A stretch of DNA of 64,000 nucleotides from Craterostigma plantagineum (Eukaryota > Streptophyta > Magnoliopsida > Lamiales > Linderniaceae), in assembly GCA_027422505.1 (NCBI GenBank), contig JAPQWV010000686.1, forward strand, positions 1 to 64,000. Reading direction: 5' to 3'. Positions 10,600-21,945 of this stretch are shown here, one piece after another (the stretch's first letter is position 1; every line of letters starts with the position of its first letter). The notes below the pieces were generated by a model. The model did no database searches, was not told the origin of the DNA, and worked only from the letters and a program-made list of their open reading frames with translations. Position numbers and translations under genes: made by a program.

Positions 10600-11415
10600 T
10601 AAAGCAGCAAAGATGACCAAAACCATTACAATGAATCAAACCGTGGAGAAGATGATTCTGAAGATCGAAAGCTCTCCTTCATCGATAGGGTTTTCTTACT
10701 CGACACGAAATGATGCCTCCCCCTTCGAAGAAGATAACCAAATCGAATCTGCAAATCATCAAAAACTAAGAAGAGGTTCTCAGAATTCTTATTACCAGCG
10801 CTGTCCAGGAGAGTCCGCTACGACCACGATGTCCCACGAGCTCCATTATGGTGCACGACCTCATTTTCCTCTCTTATTGGCACGAGCCTAGGCCAGTAAA
10901 GGCTCATACATAGCTAACCAATCAATTCACCAGCTCAACTTATCATATTGTTTTCAGCTCGTCCCCAAGTCAGAATCACCGTACTAATTGTAGACCCTAT
11001 TGTTTTCTAGTGTCAAAACCCTAAATCATACCTCCCCAAGGACAATTGGATGAATTCTCTCTGCTCCATGGTGTACTACAGATGTTTTTATTTGCTTTTT
11101 TTGTTTTTTTGTTTTATTTGGAGAAGACAAAGGGTATTATCTGCACATAGGGAGTTAAAAGTAAAATTTTGCCTAATGGCAACACCTCATAACAAAACAA
11201 ATTTTGTAGGGACTGTCGTAAGTTTAAACTCATTATAGTTTTTTTTTTTTTTCTAATTTACTCATTAATTAATGCCTCCGAACGAAAATAATTAAAACTC
11301 TCTCAACCTGCAATAGCCCTTTAAATGATCGCCGGCCAAAAGCTGCCGCCACGTGTCAAGAATAGTTTTTGGTGCGGAGAAATGATCAAACTCTAGCTTG
11401 TCTTGTCTGTCTATC

Positions 11416-11497
<82 letters not shown>

Positions 11498-12246
11498 TAT
11501 TATTATTATTATTTATTCGCATTTTACACAAAAAACATGCGAGGTACTCCCATGCGCCAATTGGAGGTTCTGGGATATTTGTATCCTTTTATATCTCTAA
11601 AGGAATACGCTCGAATATTTTGGAAGAAGTCGAAGATTTATGGGTTTGTGTGTTTTCTCAAGTTAATAAATATTCGTTGCTCTTCTTTCTCTCATTTGTG
11701 CGAATCATAGCTTTTAGTATAATTACTTAATGATAATAATAATATAGGTTGCATGTTAAAATATTCTACTCAGGAAAAAGTAGTATAAAATCAGTCGACA
11801 ACGAAATATTGCTGCTACCATCGAAGATTATGAGTTTATGAATCGCGTGTGGTATAAGAGTTTGATGATGATGCATTTTACTGGTGATAATGAATGCGCA
11901 ATGTATACTTGTGTGTGTTCTCTTTACGGACAGCCAAGAAACACCACGAAACTATGATCGATTATTAGGGTTTTATTCTTTTCAATTCAATGATTTTTCC
12001 TTGTGATTAAACGAACAAACATTCACCGAGTGAAAAGCCAAGACCGAGAGTTCAAGAAATACGACGCCGTGGCCAAGTGCGTGTACGCACATCCACGACA
12101 ACATAAAATAGCTACCAAAAGGCTGATGCGCAAACGTAGGATGAAAGAAAACCAAAGCAGTTTCCTCTCCCATCTTCACAAAATTACCCCAAGGCGATCA
12201 AAACATCAACTTTTCACTCGCTCAAGATAAAAAGATATCAGGTGAA
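10600..12246. other. Intergenic DNA with a microsatellite
   Basis: No recognisable gene. ORFs at 10583-10891 and 12003-12230 lack homology I can name and any splice or composition support. Contains the (TTA)n tract at 11416-11514 and several poly-T runs. Confidence 0.5.
11416..11514 (+). repeat. (TTA)n microsatellite
   Basis: About 30 TTA/ATT units with one interruption near 11493. ORFs of poly-Ile, poly-Leu or poly-Tyr across it are artefacts. Confidence 0.95.
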
Positions 12247-12289
12247 GGAACTGTTGAATAAGCTCAATACCCCGCGAAGATATACAAGA

Positions 12290-12838
12290 CTAGGATGGCA
12301 ATGGGTCGGGTCCGGACCCAGACCCGCTTCGGACCCGCTCCTAATGGACCGGGTATTTAAAATAATCGGGTATGGAGCGGGTAATGGATGTGAAATCTTC
12401 TACCCGGTTGGGTTCGGGGCGGGTCCCATTTCTGGTCAAACCTGCCCCGAGCCCGGCCCGAACCTGCCCCGAAAACATATATATATTATAATTCGTTTCG
12501 TAATTAAGTTATATAATTTTATTGTTAATATTATGAATAAAAAATTCGATTGGTCTAATTGTAGAGATTTGGTATTACAAAGGTTAGGTTGCGGGTTTGA
12601 CTTTCAAGCATTGCATTTCCTTTATCTTATCTTTTAAAAAATAACAAGAAAAGAAAAAAATAAAAAAAATCAATATATCCCGGTTTGGCGCGTCAAACCC
12701 GGTTCGTTCGGGTCCAGCCCGGGGCGGAGCGGGTCCAGACCCGAGGCAGGGATGGGCGGGTCTCGGGTCCGCTAAAAAATAATCGGGTCAGGTCTCGGGT
12801 CTGGCCAAATCCGACCCATACCCGGCCCGTTGGCATCC
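12290..12838. mobile_element. TIR DNA element (MITE-like) inside the Copia-2 LTR
   Basis: The ends are GC-rich imperfect inverted repeats: the left begins GGATGGCAATGGGTCGGG and the right, read backwards, begins GGATGCCAACGGGCCGGG. Both ends carry many GGGTC/GACCC repeats. It is flanked by ATATACAAG at 12280-12288 and 12839-12847; the 3' LTR shows the unoccupied site as ATATATAAG, which proves insertion after the LTR pair formed. No transposase is encoded. The 9-bp duplication fits Mutator-like or hAT-like elements; the superfamily is unresolved. Confidence 0.85.
12543..12658 (+). mobile_element. SINE-like insert, copy 1 (inside the DNA element)
   Basis: About 110 bp with an A-rich 3' tail. 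The head resembles a tRNA: TGGTCTAATTGTAGAG fits box A loosely and GGGTTTGAC fits box B loosely, about 35 bp apart. It is nearly identical to 13523-13632 (two substitutions, one of them in the tail). AATAAAAA occurs on both sides (12537-12544 and about 12659-12666), a possible target duplication, but in A-rich DNA this is weak. Confidence 0.5.
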
Positions 12839-13281
12839 ATATACAAGAGTGAATAAAGTAAAATAAAATAAAAAAACACACGCATGAAGTGGCAAACCAA
12901 CCAAGGAAGACCAAGGGGGAAAAAAGAAAAATAGAAGTTAAGAAAGTATGCTAGAGCCGAAAAAACAAGATACACATGATTTAATTAGATCATGTGTGTT
13001 CACCTCATTTGTCTTCTCTTATCGTATATATTATATATATAGGTGCATGCATTGTATCATATAGGTGTGAGAGAAAAAAAAAAACAAAAGCATATGTATT
13101 AACGAGTGAGGTAAAGAAACTTTGCCAAGAAAATAAGTTGTCCTTCTACAGGCCATATAATAACATTACTAGCTCTCACTAGTAATTTGTGCTCTTTCTC
13201 ACTATTCGATCTTGCACAAAAAAAAAAATTAACAAATTGGAATCAGAGTTATGTGGATAGTCGGAGCAACAACTTGGACAA

Positions 13282-14340
13282 ATGCCGAACCCGAGGCTCA
13301 CCAAGTTCAACTATGACAAGTGGAGAAGTTGAAGGATATACCTAACCCGAAAGTACAGACGAGTACACAACAGCCCAACTAAAGACGCTGAAGGAATCAC
13401 ACAAATAAGATAAGTTTGCACTTTATACCATATACCAATCTGTAGATAGCCGGTTTCGAAAAACTACCCGAGGCCAAAACATCGAAGGATGCATGGGAGA
13501 CGCTGGAAAAAGCGTACAAAGGCAAAATTCGATTGGTCTAATTATAGAGATTTGGTATTACAAAGGTTAGGTTGCGGGTTTGACTTTCAAGCATTGCATT
13601 TCCTTTATCTTATCTTTTAAAAAATAAAAAGAAAAGGTGCCGATCGAGTAAAGCAAGGACAGTTGCAGTACCTTCTTGGCGAGTTCGAAATGACAAAAAT
13701 GAAGGAGGGCGAAGGCGTGTCCGAGTATATAACGAGAGTGCAAACCATCGTGAACCAATTGAAGAGAAACGGCGAGGCCCTTACTGATGCTTGAGTCGTT
13801 GAGAAAATCTTGCGATCTCTGACGAACGAATACGAGAATGTCCTGTGTGCGATTGAGAATCAAAAGCCTTGAAAAAATGACGATCGATGAACTCTCTGAT
13901 TCACTCGAAGCTCACGAGCAGCGAAAGAAAAAGAAGAAGCAGGAGTCTTTAGACGAGGCCGTACAGATGAAATTGTCCATTAATGACGACAAGGCATTGC
14001 ATACACACCGCAGTTGAGGAGGAGGATGTGGCCAACGAGGACGTGGTTTCGGTCAAAGCACATGCCAAGGACGAGGCTACAATCACGGAAAAGAAGGACA
14101 AAACAACAACCAAAATTGGAGAGGACAAGGTCGAGCACGAGGACGTGGCAACCGCTCAAATCGACCGAGCGTTGAATGCTACACTTGCGGAAAATTTGGG
14201 CATTTTGCGAAGGACTGTTGGTCCAACAAGAAGATAGAAGAAAATGCCAACCTAATCTAATCGCACAAGAAGAGCCAAAAGAAGATGGCGTTCTGTTAAT
14301 GGCGCTCAAAGATAAAAGTCCGATTAGTGACATGGTGTCG
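13282..14340 (+). pseudogene. Copia-2 gag, fragmented
   Basis: Starts near ATG 13282 with a Copia gag-like N-terminus (PRLTKFNYDKW) and is full of stops. The SINE-like insert at 13523-13632 splits it. The zinc knuckle CYTCGKFGHFAKDC at 14177-14218 is well kept, in a different frame from neighbouring pieces. Several shifts; not translatable. Confidence 0.8.
13523..13632 (+). mobile_element. SINE-like insert, copy 2 (inside Copia-2 gag)
   Basis: Same 110-bp sequence as at 12543-12658, same orientation, ending in an A-rich tail. It is flanked by AAAGG at 13518-13522 and 13633-13637. The flanking gag text fits Copia gag on both sides, so this is a clean insertion. A tRNA-derived SINE fits the tRNA-like head, A-tail and short direct repeats. 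Filler DNA copied from the nearby first copy during break repair is a serious alternative. Confidence 0.55.
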
Positions 14341-14990
14341 TATCTTGACACCGGCGCTAGCAATCACATGAGCGAGCACAAATATCTATCAACAGATTTG
14401 AAGAAGATCGACGAAGGACGTGTGTCTTTCGGGTATTGATCAAAAATAGAAGTCAAAGGCCGAGGAAAAATATATTTCTCTCAAACGGATGGCAAACAAG
14501 GATGAGTCGAGGACGTCTACTTCGTACCAGATTTAAAAGCCAACATCTTAAGCATGGAACAGTTGCTTGAAAAGGGATGCTCGGTGTTCATGAGGGACCG
14601 TTCATTACAACTACGAAACAAAGATGGTCGAATAATTGCACGAGTCGAGATGGAAAGGAACCGAATGTTCATACTCAACCTGAGGACAATTCAAGAAAAA
14701 TGCCTGCAAGTTGACTTGGATGACAAAGGTCATTTATGGCACATGCGATTCGAACATCTACACTATGGAGGCCTGAAAGAGCTCTCCAAGTGTGGCATGG
14801 TGCACAAAATGCCAATGATAGAGGAAGGAAAGAAGCTTTGCGAAAAGTGCATGATTGGCAAACAGGCGCAGACGTTGTTTCAGAAGCACGCAGGATTTCG
14901 AGCAAGCAAACCGCTCGAGCTGATACAAACTGATATATGCGGACCTATCACGCCGGCATCATTTAGCGGAAAAGATACTTCATCACGTCA
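14341..14990 (+). pseudogene. Copia-2 protease and GAG-pre-integrase domain
   Basis: The protease motif YLDTGASNHMSEH is at about 14341-14379. The pre-integrase domain is open in 14554-15087, with LWHMRFEHL near 14734 and CEKCMIGKQ near 14839-14865, ending in IQTDICGP, which begins the integrase. A stop at 14437-14439 breaks the protease. Confidence 0.8.
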
Positions 14991-15655
14991 TCGACGATTA
15001 CTCGAGAAAGAGTTCGGTATATTTTTGAAAGAAAAATCCCAAGCGCTGGAGACGTTTAAAATTCAAGCATCAAGGCGCACCGTTTAGACCGAGGTGGAGA
15101 ATACATATTGAGTGCTTTCGTAGCCTTTTGCGAGGAACAAGGCGTCAGGAGATTCCTCATCGCACCCTATTCGCCACAACAAAACGGCGGGCTGAAAGGA
15201 AAAATCGTACAATACTCGACATGGTTCGATCAATGTTAAAAAGCAGAGAGATGCCAAAGGAGTCCTGGGCTGAGGCTGTATAATGTGCTGTTTATATTCA
15301 AAATCGATGCCCACATCACAACCTCGAGAATCGAACACCAAAAGAAGCATGGAGTGGTCAGAAACCAAAAATAGCGCACTTCAAAATTTTGGAAGAGTGG
15401 CGTATGCACTTGTGCCTGACCAGAAAAGAACCAAGCTGGACGATGAGAAGACAAAGGCGTACCGACTATATGATCTAGAAAATAAAAAAAGTGATAGTAA
15501 AGAACCACTGAGTGTTGCACCAACATCCATCTCAGTTTCATCTCAAGAAACTATCGACGAGGACGAACCAAGACGGGAGCCCAGCATGCGAAGCATGCAT
15601 GACATGTACGAAACAACCAAACAGGTTCACCTAGTATGCTTACTGGCCGACTAGG
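14930..15655 (+). pseudogene. Copia-2 integrase, degraded
   Basis: The start (ELIQTDICGP) is in frame with the pre-integrase domain, but the core after it is decayed. A DRGGEY-like block near 15088 is out of frame and the PYSPQQNG block near 15167 has lost the residues around the catalytic Glu. The downstream reading 15283-15654 corresponds to the integrase tail. Non-functional. Confidence 0.7.
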
Positions 15656-16404
15656 CAAATTAATTTTGAAGAAGCCGTAAGAGACAAGAGATGGAAAGCG
15701 GCGATGCACGAGGAGATCAGGGCGATTGAAAAAAATGACACATGGAAGCTGGTGGAATTGCCACACGGGCATAAACCCATGAGTAAAATGGGTTTATAAA
15801 AAGAAAATCAATGCTTAAGGAAAAATTGAACGTTACAAAGCAAGATTGGTGGCGAAGGGCTACAGACAACGAGCAGGAATTGACTATGATAAAGTCTTTG
15901 CTCCCATTGCAAGAATGAGACAATCCGTTCGCTTCTTGCCCAAGCTGACAACTTAGTTGGCCGATCTATCAAATGGACGTGGAGTCCGTGTTTCTAAATG
16001 GGGAGCTTGAGGAGGAAGCCTACATGAAACTGCCGTCGCGATATTCAAAATCGAGAGAAGAAGGCAAAGCGTTAAATCTAAAGAAAACGCTTTACGAGCT
16101 GAAGCAAGCAGCGCGAGTTTGGAACACTCGGATCGATGGGTACTTCAAAAGGAACAAATCCGAGCAATGTCCATTCGAGCATGCATACGTCAAAAGAGAA
16201 GGAAGTAAAATGATCATCGTCGCTCTCTATGTTGATGTTTTCATGGGGGAGCAGCGACAAAATAATCAACGACTCCAAGAAGGCGATGATGAAAGAATTC
16301 GAGATGACAGATTGGGACTAATGAAATATTTTTTTGGTCTCGAAGTCGAGCAAAGAAGCACGAAAATCTTCATGTCACAAGAAGCGTATGCGAAAGACAT
16401 ATGA
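15656..16404 (+). pseudogene. Copia-2 reverse transcriptase, degraded
   Basis: Blocks: NDTWKLVELPHGHKP near 15735-15780, then shifts; MDVESVFLNGELEEEAYMKL from 15973; TLYELKQAARVWNTRIDGYF near 16090. The catalytic YVDD reads YVDV near 16230, losing the second Asp, so the enzyme would be dead even without the shifts. Confidence 0.8.
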
Positions 16405-17060
16405 AAAATAAACTGGAGGAAAGCAAGCCGGTAGCTACACCAGTGGAACTTCGAATGAAGCTACCTAAGTTTGAGTGAGGACAAGGAGTAAACGCAACCG
16501 AATATCGAAGTCTCATGGGAAGTCTCCGATACTTCACTTGCACTAGACCCAACATCGCTTATAGCCTTGGAGTCGTTAGTCGCTACATGGAAGAACCAAG
16601 ACAGTCACATCTATGGGCAATCAAGAGAATTCTTCGATACATCCGATGAACACAATCACTAGGTCTGTTTTACTCAAAGGCGAGTGACGGAAAACTTGTC
16701 GGATATTCAGACAGTGATTGGTGTGGACATATCGATGATCGAAGAAGTACGGGTGGCTATGTATTTTATTTTAGGAAGCACAGCGTTCACATGGCTATCG
16801 AAGAAGCAGCTGAGAAATTTATTGCTCGAGTTGAATCTTCAACAAGTCGAGCCAACCGAAGTTCGAGTAGATAATAAGTCGGCGATTGAGCTGGCGAAAA
16901 ATCCGGTTCATCATGAGAGAAGCAAGCATATTGATGCTCGATTTCTCTTATCAGAGAGCACGTAGGAAATGGAGAAGTGAAGATGGTGCACGTAGCAAGT
17001 CTCGAACTGGTTGCAGATACTTTCATGAAGTCGTTACCAACAGGTACGTTTGAATACCTG
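16405..17060 (+). pseudogene. Copia-2 RNase H, degraded
   Basis: RYIR-type thumb text near 16635 leads into RNase H in 16684-16965, with [20 protein letters not shown] near 16870-16930. Stops and shifts occur on both sides. It is followed by the usual short spacer and a purine-rich stretch at about 17094-17113 before the 3' LTR. Confidence 0.75.
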
Positions 17061-17113
17061 AAGCAGATGCTCGAAATGAAAAACAGGAAGGCATTGAGCT
17101 TAAGGGACGAATT

Positions 17114-17520
17114 TGTTGAATAAGCTCAATATCCCACAAAGATATATAAGAGTGAATAAAATAAAATAAAAAAATACATGCATGAAGTAGCAGACAACCA
17201 AGGAAGACCAAGGAAAACAAAAGAAGTCGAGAAAGGATGCTAGAGCCAAAAAATAAAATACACATGATTTAATTATATCATGTGTGTTCACCTCATCTAT
17301 CTTCTCTTATCATATATATCTATATATATAGGTGCGTGCATTGTATCACATAGGTGTGAGAGAGAGAAAAAAAAACAAAAGCATATGTATTAACAAGTGA
17401 AGTAAACAAACTTTGCCAAGAAAATAATTTGTTTTTCTACAGTCCATATAAGAACATTATCCGCTCTCACTAGTAATTTTGCTCTTTCTCACTATTCGAT
17501 CTTGAACAAAAAAAATAACA
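17114..17520 (+). repeat. Copia-2 3' LTR
   Basis: Starts TGTTGAATAAG, ends AATAACA, 407 bp, followed by the GGAAC duplicate. It differs from the 5' LTR at many sites, most of them transitions. It preserves the empty target of the DNA element. Confidence 0.92.
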
Positions 17521-17566
17521 GGAACTCAACATGTAGCAAAACTCCGAAAATGTTATTTGCGGAGTT

Positions 17567-18265
17567 TGTTGACATCTAGAATATTAGTAGTGATGGCGTC
17601 GGAAAATGACCTACCGCGTAAACAACTAACGAGCTTCTTCCCGCTGAAATAATACCGCGTACTTGATCCGAAAACTGCCAAAAAAAGGTTAGGGGAGGGG
17701 TGGCATTTGCCTCAGTCAAGACGGTAGTTTCCTTTTCGGATGATGTAAAAAGAGTAAATGCAATGTGAAAATAGTAATGGAGGCAGTAGAAAATGATAAT
17801 GGTGTCGACGAATGGCAAACTCTAGGAGTAACTCTAGGTGTCGACGAATGGCAAACTCTAGGAGTAACTGACGGTATTTATAGTTTTTTAGGGGACATAC
17901 TGTCATATCCCCAGTTGGGCTTGACCCATACAAGTTGGGTTTGGCTGTACGAGTTAGTTCATGGCTTTTGGCCCATTTACTAGTTATGTGTATATTCTGT
18001 AACGAATGTATCAAATGGGGTAAGCAATAAATACAATTCTAATCTACTTCTATGTTCTATGGTTCTCTCCTAACTCTCGATCTCTTTTCTACCTCTCGAT
18101 CATCTATTTCTTCGATCTTCTATATCTCTCAGCTCTCTCTATCTCGATCTATCCCCCTTCGATCGTCCTTCGATCTTTCTCTTCTCGAATATAAAAGCGC
18201 GCACACCAGCTGTTCAACTAAATTCCAAGTAAAGAAACCAACCAAATTACGATCGGGATCTTACA
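17567..18265 (+). repeat. Probable Gypsy 5' LTR
   Basis: Inferred from the PBS-like TGGTATGAGAGC at 18268-18279 and a gag reading beyond. It would begin TGTTGACATC and end TTACA. It contains an AATAAA signal near 18028 and a pyrimidine-rich U5-like stretch. No partner LTR is in the window, so the start is a guess. Confidence 0.5.
17802..17869 (+). repeat. Short tandem duplication, 35-bp unit x2
   Basis: GTGTCGACGAATGGCAAACT and the 12 bases after it are repeated directly, with CTAG between copies. It lies within the presumed Gypsy LTR. Confidence 0.9.
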
Positions 18266-18294
18266 AGTGGTATGAGAGCACTCGATTCTCGACA

Positions 18295-18666
18295 ATGATT
18301 TCTGCGATGGTGATTACTTGGATCGAGGCGCCTCACATCTTCGATGGAACAGATGCGATAGCTTGGGTAGAGAAATGCAATCAATACTTTGCATTGACGA
18401 CCCTCACTGATGTCGAGCGAACGAAGGTCACCTACCTCTACGTCAAAGGGAAGGCTCGGGAATGGTATAATGAGTTTTGCGAAAGTACGGATACTCCGAT
18501 TTGGAATGATTTCACTGAACCTTTGCTTAAACGGTTTGATCCTATGAAGTTGGTTGTTGATGTGGACTCATCGTTTGTCGCTGACGTAGATGTTGATGGG
18601 TCGACAATGAGTGATGAGTACGCGTCGGTGTTGGTTGACGGGAAATTGTCACTGGTGCGAATATAG
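18295..18666 (+). pseudogene. Gypsy gag, N-terminal fragment
   Basis: Reads like the Retrotrans_gag domain of plant Gypsy elements: FDGTDAIAWVEKCNQYF, then KGKAREWYNEFC, then WNDFTEPLLKRF. The ATG at 18295 is 15 bp after the PBS-like site; the ORF itself is open from 18052. After about 18540 the sequence stops resembling gag and ends at a TAG at 18664-18666. No protease or pol follows, so the element is truncated. Confidence 0.7.
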
Positions 18667-18670
18667 TTTT

Positions 18671-20836
18671 CTAATGTATTGCACTGGGCGAACAATTTTA
18701 TAAGAGTCGTTTAAGTCTTCACCGGTAGTGTATTTTCATAGATTTCCAATGTTATTCTATGCATTCATAAGACAAACTGTTTCGCGCAAAGTAATAAATC
18801 TATCAATATGTTCTTAAATTTGGTTCAATATAATTTTTCCAATTGGTCATATATAGAATGGCATTTGTAATTCCACTCACATGGAGGGCTAAAATGGTCA
18901 TTATTTCTACTACTTTTATAACCATAAAAACCCTCAATATTGATGACGTGGCAGATTTTCAGTAGGTTGTAAGGGGATGGCAATTTTCATAAATAAATCA
19001 ACATAGAAGCCTACAATGGTTTTCATCAATGTGATCTCATGATTGTCATTCCTAGAACAATGCTTTGGTCCATATTCTGAAGAGCCACGCTTAGTCTCCA
19101 AGTGCTGTAAATATATTAACTCAGTCCCAGACAGAGATAAAATGAAAAGCTAGTAACAGCTTCTGAAAACTTCTAAACATTTTAATATAATCATATTTTC
19201 CTAAGATAGTTAGATAAGATGAACATAATGGCAAACCATATCCTATATTCGATAAAATAAAATGAACATGCAACTATGCATCACACATTATAAATGACGA
19301 TCCAACTCCTGGCGAACTACCTTTGATATTTTTTTGGAAGTGTAACCTTTAACTCATAAACTAATCATGGATATTAAAAAACTCGCCAACTCGAACACTG
19401 CTTCTGATATATAAAGCATGCAGTTGCTAGCGGAACTCCCACAACCATGCCAAGAATTGATATCTTAGTAAAATAAGATATAAATTTATTACTATAAACA
19501 TTTCATTCCTAAACCAAGAAAAACCATAACATGGTCCACATACTGTAATAATTGTACCTTCGAAAGATCTTTGCTTAGTGCAAAAATTAATTCAATGTTC
19601 CACGTGCATATTTGGTGTATTGAACTGTAGAAAGAAAAAAGAATCTCAGATCAATTTCCCCAAAAGAACCGGTTTTACACAAAATTGGCTATCAAATCGA
19701 AGATAAATTAAACAAATAAGAGCTTCAATGATAGCAGATCTTAAATAGATACCGCACAACATAAGCTCGTTAATTCCCTTCGGAGGCAAGATTCGAATCT
19801 TACGGCTGGGCAAGAAAATTTCCAACTCTAAAAAACAATAGAAATAATGTAGCAACAACGTAAAAAATCACTATATAATTCGAATATAATATGTGAGTTA
19901 AAGACTTCATCCTTTTATTCTGACCCGTTGATGTTCAAAGTTTTTGAGATTTGACCCGTTTGAGCCAGAGGTATTTGACTCCCGATCTTTTGCTATATTA
20001 TAGTGTTTTAGTTGTCCACTTACAATATTATTTTTATCATATCCTATATAATGTCAACCCGTGAAACACCCGTGAAGCAGTCTTATAACATCGCTATAGC
20101 AACAATCTTACATTATCAACTTGATGAATTAATCTCACTCCTAAAATCACCAAATCCTAGGAACCATATTAGATTATGCAGCTTCACCTTCTTACACCCG
20201 GGGCGATACAACCAAAGCCCATATCATTGGGACATATTCCATCAAATTTAAATACATATTTCGAAGCTTCTGTCATGTACATGGATAAGTTTATAACCAA
20301 TTATAAAAAATAATGTATTCAAACATATGAAAGTTAAGTACAGTGTTCATTGCTCACATACCATATTCAGTAAAACCTATGGTCAAATATCTTGCTCAAT
20401 GGGGTTCAATATTTCATGTTATACTATGTTGACAACCTCATCATTTCATACGCCGTCACTTTCTATGCCTATAATCTTGAATACTGCAAGAAACCTAACT
20501 CGAGCCAAGGAAACATACACAGACGCCCCTAAACTGGCATCTGAAGGTATACGCCAATTATCTTTCTGCACTGCCCCTTGCTCTTATGCAGCACAATTTC
20601 AGCAAAAACTATCGACATTGTAATTTGAACTGTTTGTTGTGCCTTTATGGAGAAAGAATGATCCTCAGACTTATAGTTTTAATTCCTACACGATTTCCGT
20701 TAACACTTTGCCCTAAAAAAAGTCTGCTGTCCAAATACACGATTAAAGTGATCTTTAACATAGGGAAACACATCAATAGAGCCAATGATACAGAAGTGTT
20801 ATTATAAAAATTTCATTGTAAGACTGCTCCACTGAT
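18671..20836. other. AT-rich intergenic DNA, nothing recognised
   Basis: About 2.2 kb without a recognisable gene, RNA or repeat boundary. ORFs at 19646-19858, 20012-20251, 20327-20623 and 20586-20807 have no family resemblance and ordinary AT-rich composition. Confidence 0.5.
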
Positions 20837-21573
20837 CGACTATTATAGGAAATTCCATATTGTTTTTCCTATCCACAATCAAGGAGTAAAGTTAAGAATA
20901 CTCCTGTTCTTTGGTATACCTAATCTTAATTAATATAAGAAGTCAAAATCATGACACAAGTCTAGTTAAAAACTCCAAAAAGTTATTCAAATAGCTTTAG
21001 GGAATAACTTGATCTATTTGTCGACAAGCTAAAGTTTGTTAAAAAACAAATCCCTTTGGTAGGTTCATTGTCAACAATGGAAATACGTTTTTTCGTCATA
21101 TACCTTACCTAGACCTACCAAAGCACAACGAGAAAAGGAAAGGTATGGTCTTCTTTTTCTGTATTCGATCAAGAGAAAATCCCACCCAAATTTGACTAAA
21201 CGTAATATACCAACACTAAAATTAAGAGATTTGAAATCCTAAAATGCAAATATCTACCCATTCTCTTACATTTGAATACTTGTTAGATTCAAAATGACTA
21301 AAAAAAAGCAATCCTAGGCGAAAACAAGATAATTTGTCTAAGCGTAACATATAGAGTTATAGTAATTAAAAAGATTTAAGAAAATCGAAAAATAGGATCC
21401 CCGTCAAGTGAGTCGATCAATCTTGAAATGAGATATGCTCCACAATACACAAAGGAAACTAGATAGTTTGATCAAAATGAATTCTTGTTTTGACAAAACA
21501 TTTATGGATAACTTTAAAACTTCAATTCAAATGGACCAATCGGTATATTTTCCACGTTCATAGGAGTGTGTCT

Positions 21574-21945
21574 ATGTTTTTACTCTACGAATATGATACT
21601 TTTTGGGCATTTTTAATAATATCAAGTCTTATTCCTATTTTGACATTTTTAATTGCCGGTTTTTAGCCCCGATTAGGATAGGACCGGAGAAACTTACTAG
21701 TTATGAATCGGGTATCGAACCAATGGGCGACGCTTGGTTACAATTTCGAATCCATTATTATATGTTTGCTCTAGTTTTTGTTGTTTTTGATGTTGAAACG
21801 GTTTTTCTTTATCCATGGGCAATGAGTTTTGATGTATTGGGTGTATCTGTATTTATAGAAGCTTTAGTTTTCGGGCTTATCTTAATTGTTGGTTTAGTTT
21901 ATGCATGGCGAAAGGGACCATTGGAATGGCGGAACTGTTCACTCT
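21574..21945 (+). pseudogene. ndhC: ndhC pseudogene (plastid origin)
   Basis: In plastids NdhC is a small membrane subunit of the NAD(P)H dehydrogenase complex. The reading starts at ATG 21574 after the usual GGAGTGTGTCT leader and is recognisable through [37 protein letters not shown] and LVYAWRKG. One T is missing from a T run near 21661, shifting the frame. The last few codons and the ndhK overlap are replaced by ycf2 sequence. Nuclear location and lesions make expression as NdhC very unlikely. Confidence 0.93.

Larger units (their letters stand above)
12252..13234 (+). repeat. Copia-2 5' LTR (interrupted by a DNA element)
   Basis: Matches 17114-17520 on both sides of an insertion at 12290-12838; without that insertion and its duplicated 9 bp it is about 425 bp. 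Ends AACA before a degenerate primer site TTGGAATCAGAG at about 13237-13248. Confidence 0.9.
12252..17520 (+). mobile_element. Copia-2: old, degraded Copia LTR retrotransposon
   Basis: Bounded by the 5-bp target duplication GGAAC (12247-12251 and 17521-17525). LTRs start TGTTGAATAAG and end AACA. The internal order is gag, protease, integrase, RT, RNase H. The LTRs are visibly diverged, with many C/T and G/A differences, and every coding domain holds stops or shifts. The 5' LTR carries a later DNA-element insertion, and a short SINE-like insert splits gag. This element is much older than Copia-1. Confidence 0.93.

Noticed and set aside
11292..11730. ORFs with poly-Ile, poly-Leu or poly-Tyr on both strands
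   Set aside because: All are translations of the (TTA)n tract.
12003..12230. 75-codon basic ORF before Copia-2
   Set aside because: No family resemblance; length is expected by chance in this composition.
12555..12605. tRNA gene
   Set aside because: Only loose A and B boxes; no cloverleaf with paired acceptor stem could be drawn. Treated as a SINE-like head instead.
15084..15541. Minus-strand ORFs across the Copia-2 integrase
   Set aside because: Shadows of the degraded plus-strand integrase and linker.
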